Shown: positions 5,020 to 5,416 of the stretch, one piece after another
Layout of the letters: each line of letters begins with the position of its first letter
Numbering within the stretch: position 1 is the stretch's first letter
Source: Hyphomicrobiales bacterium
GTDB taxonomy: Bacteria > Pseudomonadota > Alphaproteobacteria > Rhizobiales > Xanthobacteraceae
Reading direction: 5' to 3'
DNA length: 5,416 nucleotides
NCBI GenBank assembly: GCA_003133345.1
Contig: PKXB01000214.1
Span: forward strand, 11,331 to 16,746
The notes under the pieces: model-generated
The model's database searches: none
What the model was told of the DNA's origin: nothing
What the model saw: only the letters and a program-made list of their open reading frames with translations
Made by a program: the position numbers and the translations under genes

Positions 5020-5416
5020 CAATTCACCTTTGCGCGTGCGATCAGGGTCGGCCCATCGAGATTATAAAGCGTATCGATAATCGCGACTGCGAAGCTGCCG
5101 GGCCCATTCACCTTGGCGGCCGCCAATTCGCCGGCGACGCCGATCATCGTCAGCGCCGCCGCGGTGGCGTGCCAGGCGTCCGGTTCGACGCCAAGACAGG
5201 CCGCGACCAGCGCCGAGGCGGCGCAGCCCATGGCGGTGACCTTGGCCATCAGCGCATGGCCGTTGGCGATTGTCGCGAGCCGCTCGCCGTCGCTGACCAG
5301 ATCGGTCGCGCCCGACAAGCCAACGATGATCTTTTTGTCGCGCGCGTAGACCGCCAGCGTTTCGCGCGTCGGCTCGCTCCCCGACAAAGCGGAAAATTCC
5401 GCGCCATTGAGCCGCA
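5019..5416 (-). CDS. thiM: Hydroxyethylthiazole kinase (C-terminal half, 5' end outside the window)
   Basis: The last 132 or so codons of ThiM, which phosphorylates 4-methyl-5-hydroxyethylthiazole (HET), a salvage reaction in the cytoplasm. The fragment begins with RLNGAEFSALSG, matching the conserved Asn/Glu region (RGNASEI-like) of the family. It continues with GATDLVSDG, IANGH and VTAMGCAASALVAACLG; the Cys in MGC corresponds to the active-site Gly-x-Gly-Cys-type loop. Family enzymes are about 260-270 aa, so roughly half is present. The reading frame is open to the window edge, so this is an edge cut and not a pseudogene. Its TGA (5021-5019) overlaps the thiE ATG by one base. Any TPP riboswitch for the operon would be expected upstream of thiM, outside the window. 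Confidence 0.94.
   Translation of the reverse strand, partial: RLNGAEFSALSGSEPTRETLAVYARDKKIIVGLSGATDLVSDGERLATIANGHALMAKVTAMGCAASALVAACLGVEPDAWHATAAALTMIGVAGELAAAKVNGPGSFAVAIIDTLYNLDGPTLIARAKVN

Overview
This GC-rich window reads as chromosomal DNA of an alphaproteobacterium, most likely in the Bradyrhizobium/Xanthobacteraceae part of Hyphomicrobiales. The reasons are codon use, a TakP-type TRAP binding protein with a Tat signal, an EcfG-like promoter motif, and REP-like intergenic repeats of a style I associate with that group. The taxonomic call is inference. All six supported genes lie on the minus strand, so transcription runs from high to low coordinates.

Right part (about 5416 to 2487): a tightly packed thiamine salvage/assembly operon in the order thiM (3' part only), thiE, thiD, then a TRAP-family periplasmic substrate-binding protein. 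The junctions overlap by 1, 4 and 4 bases (TGATG, ATGA, ATGA), which implies one transcript with translational coupling. ThiM and ThiD phosphorylate the thiazole and pyrimidine precursors, and ThiE joins them into thiamine phosphate. The last gene is an apparently orphan TakP-like binding protein with no membrane subunits beside it in the window.

Middle (2486 to 1696): a small exported OB-fold-like protein (95 aa), with a candidate general-stress (EcfG-type) promoter, sits between two repeat-rich spacers. The upstream spacer (about 2257 to 2463) is almost wholly built from nested inverted repeats. It includes two related 26-bp palindromes that differ mainly by compensatory base-pair changes. 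The downstream spacer (1793 to 1870) is a simpler REP-like inverted repeat. It shares an 18-bp sequence, in direct orientation, with the start of the upstream element.

Left part (1695 to 1): a fumarylacetoacetate-hydrolase-family protein, a 175-bp gap with a possible promoter, then the N-terminal 218 residues of a DRE-TIM metallolyase (isopropylmalate/homocitrate/citramalate synthase-like). The two look like central or catabolic carbon metabolism, but their substrates cannot be read from sequence alone.

I see no tRNA, rRNA, CRISPR array, transposase or phage gene. Most genes are ordinary. The points worth a second look are the compensating palindrome pair in its composite element, and the TRAP binding protein coupled to thiamine genes.
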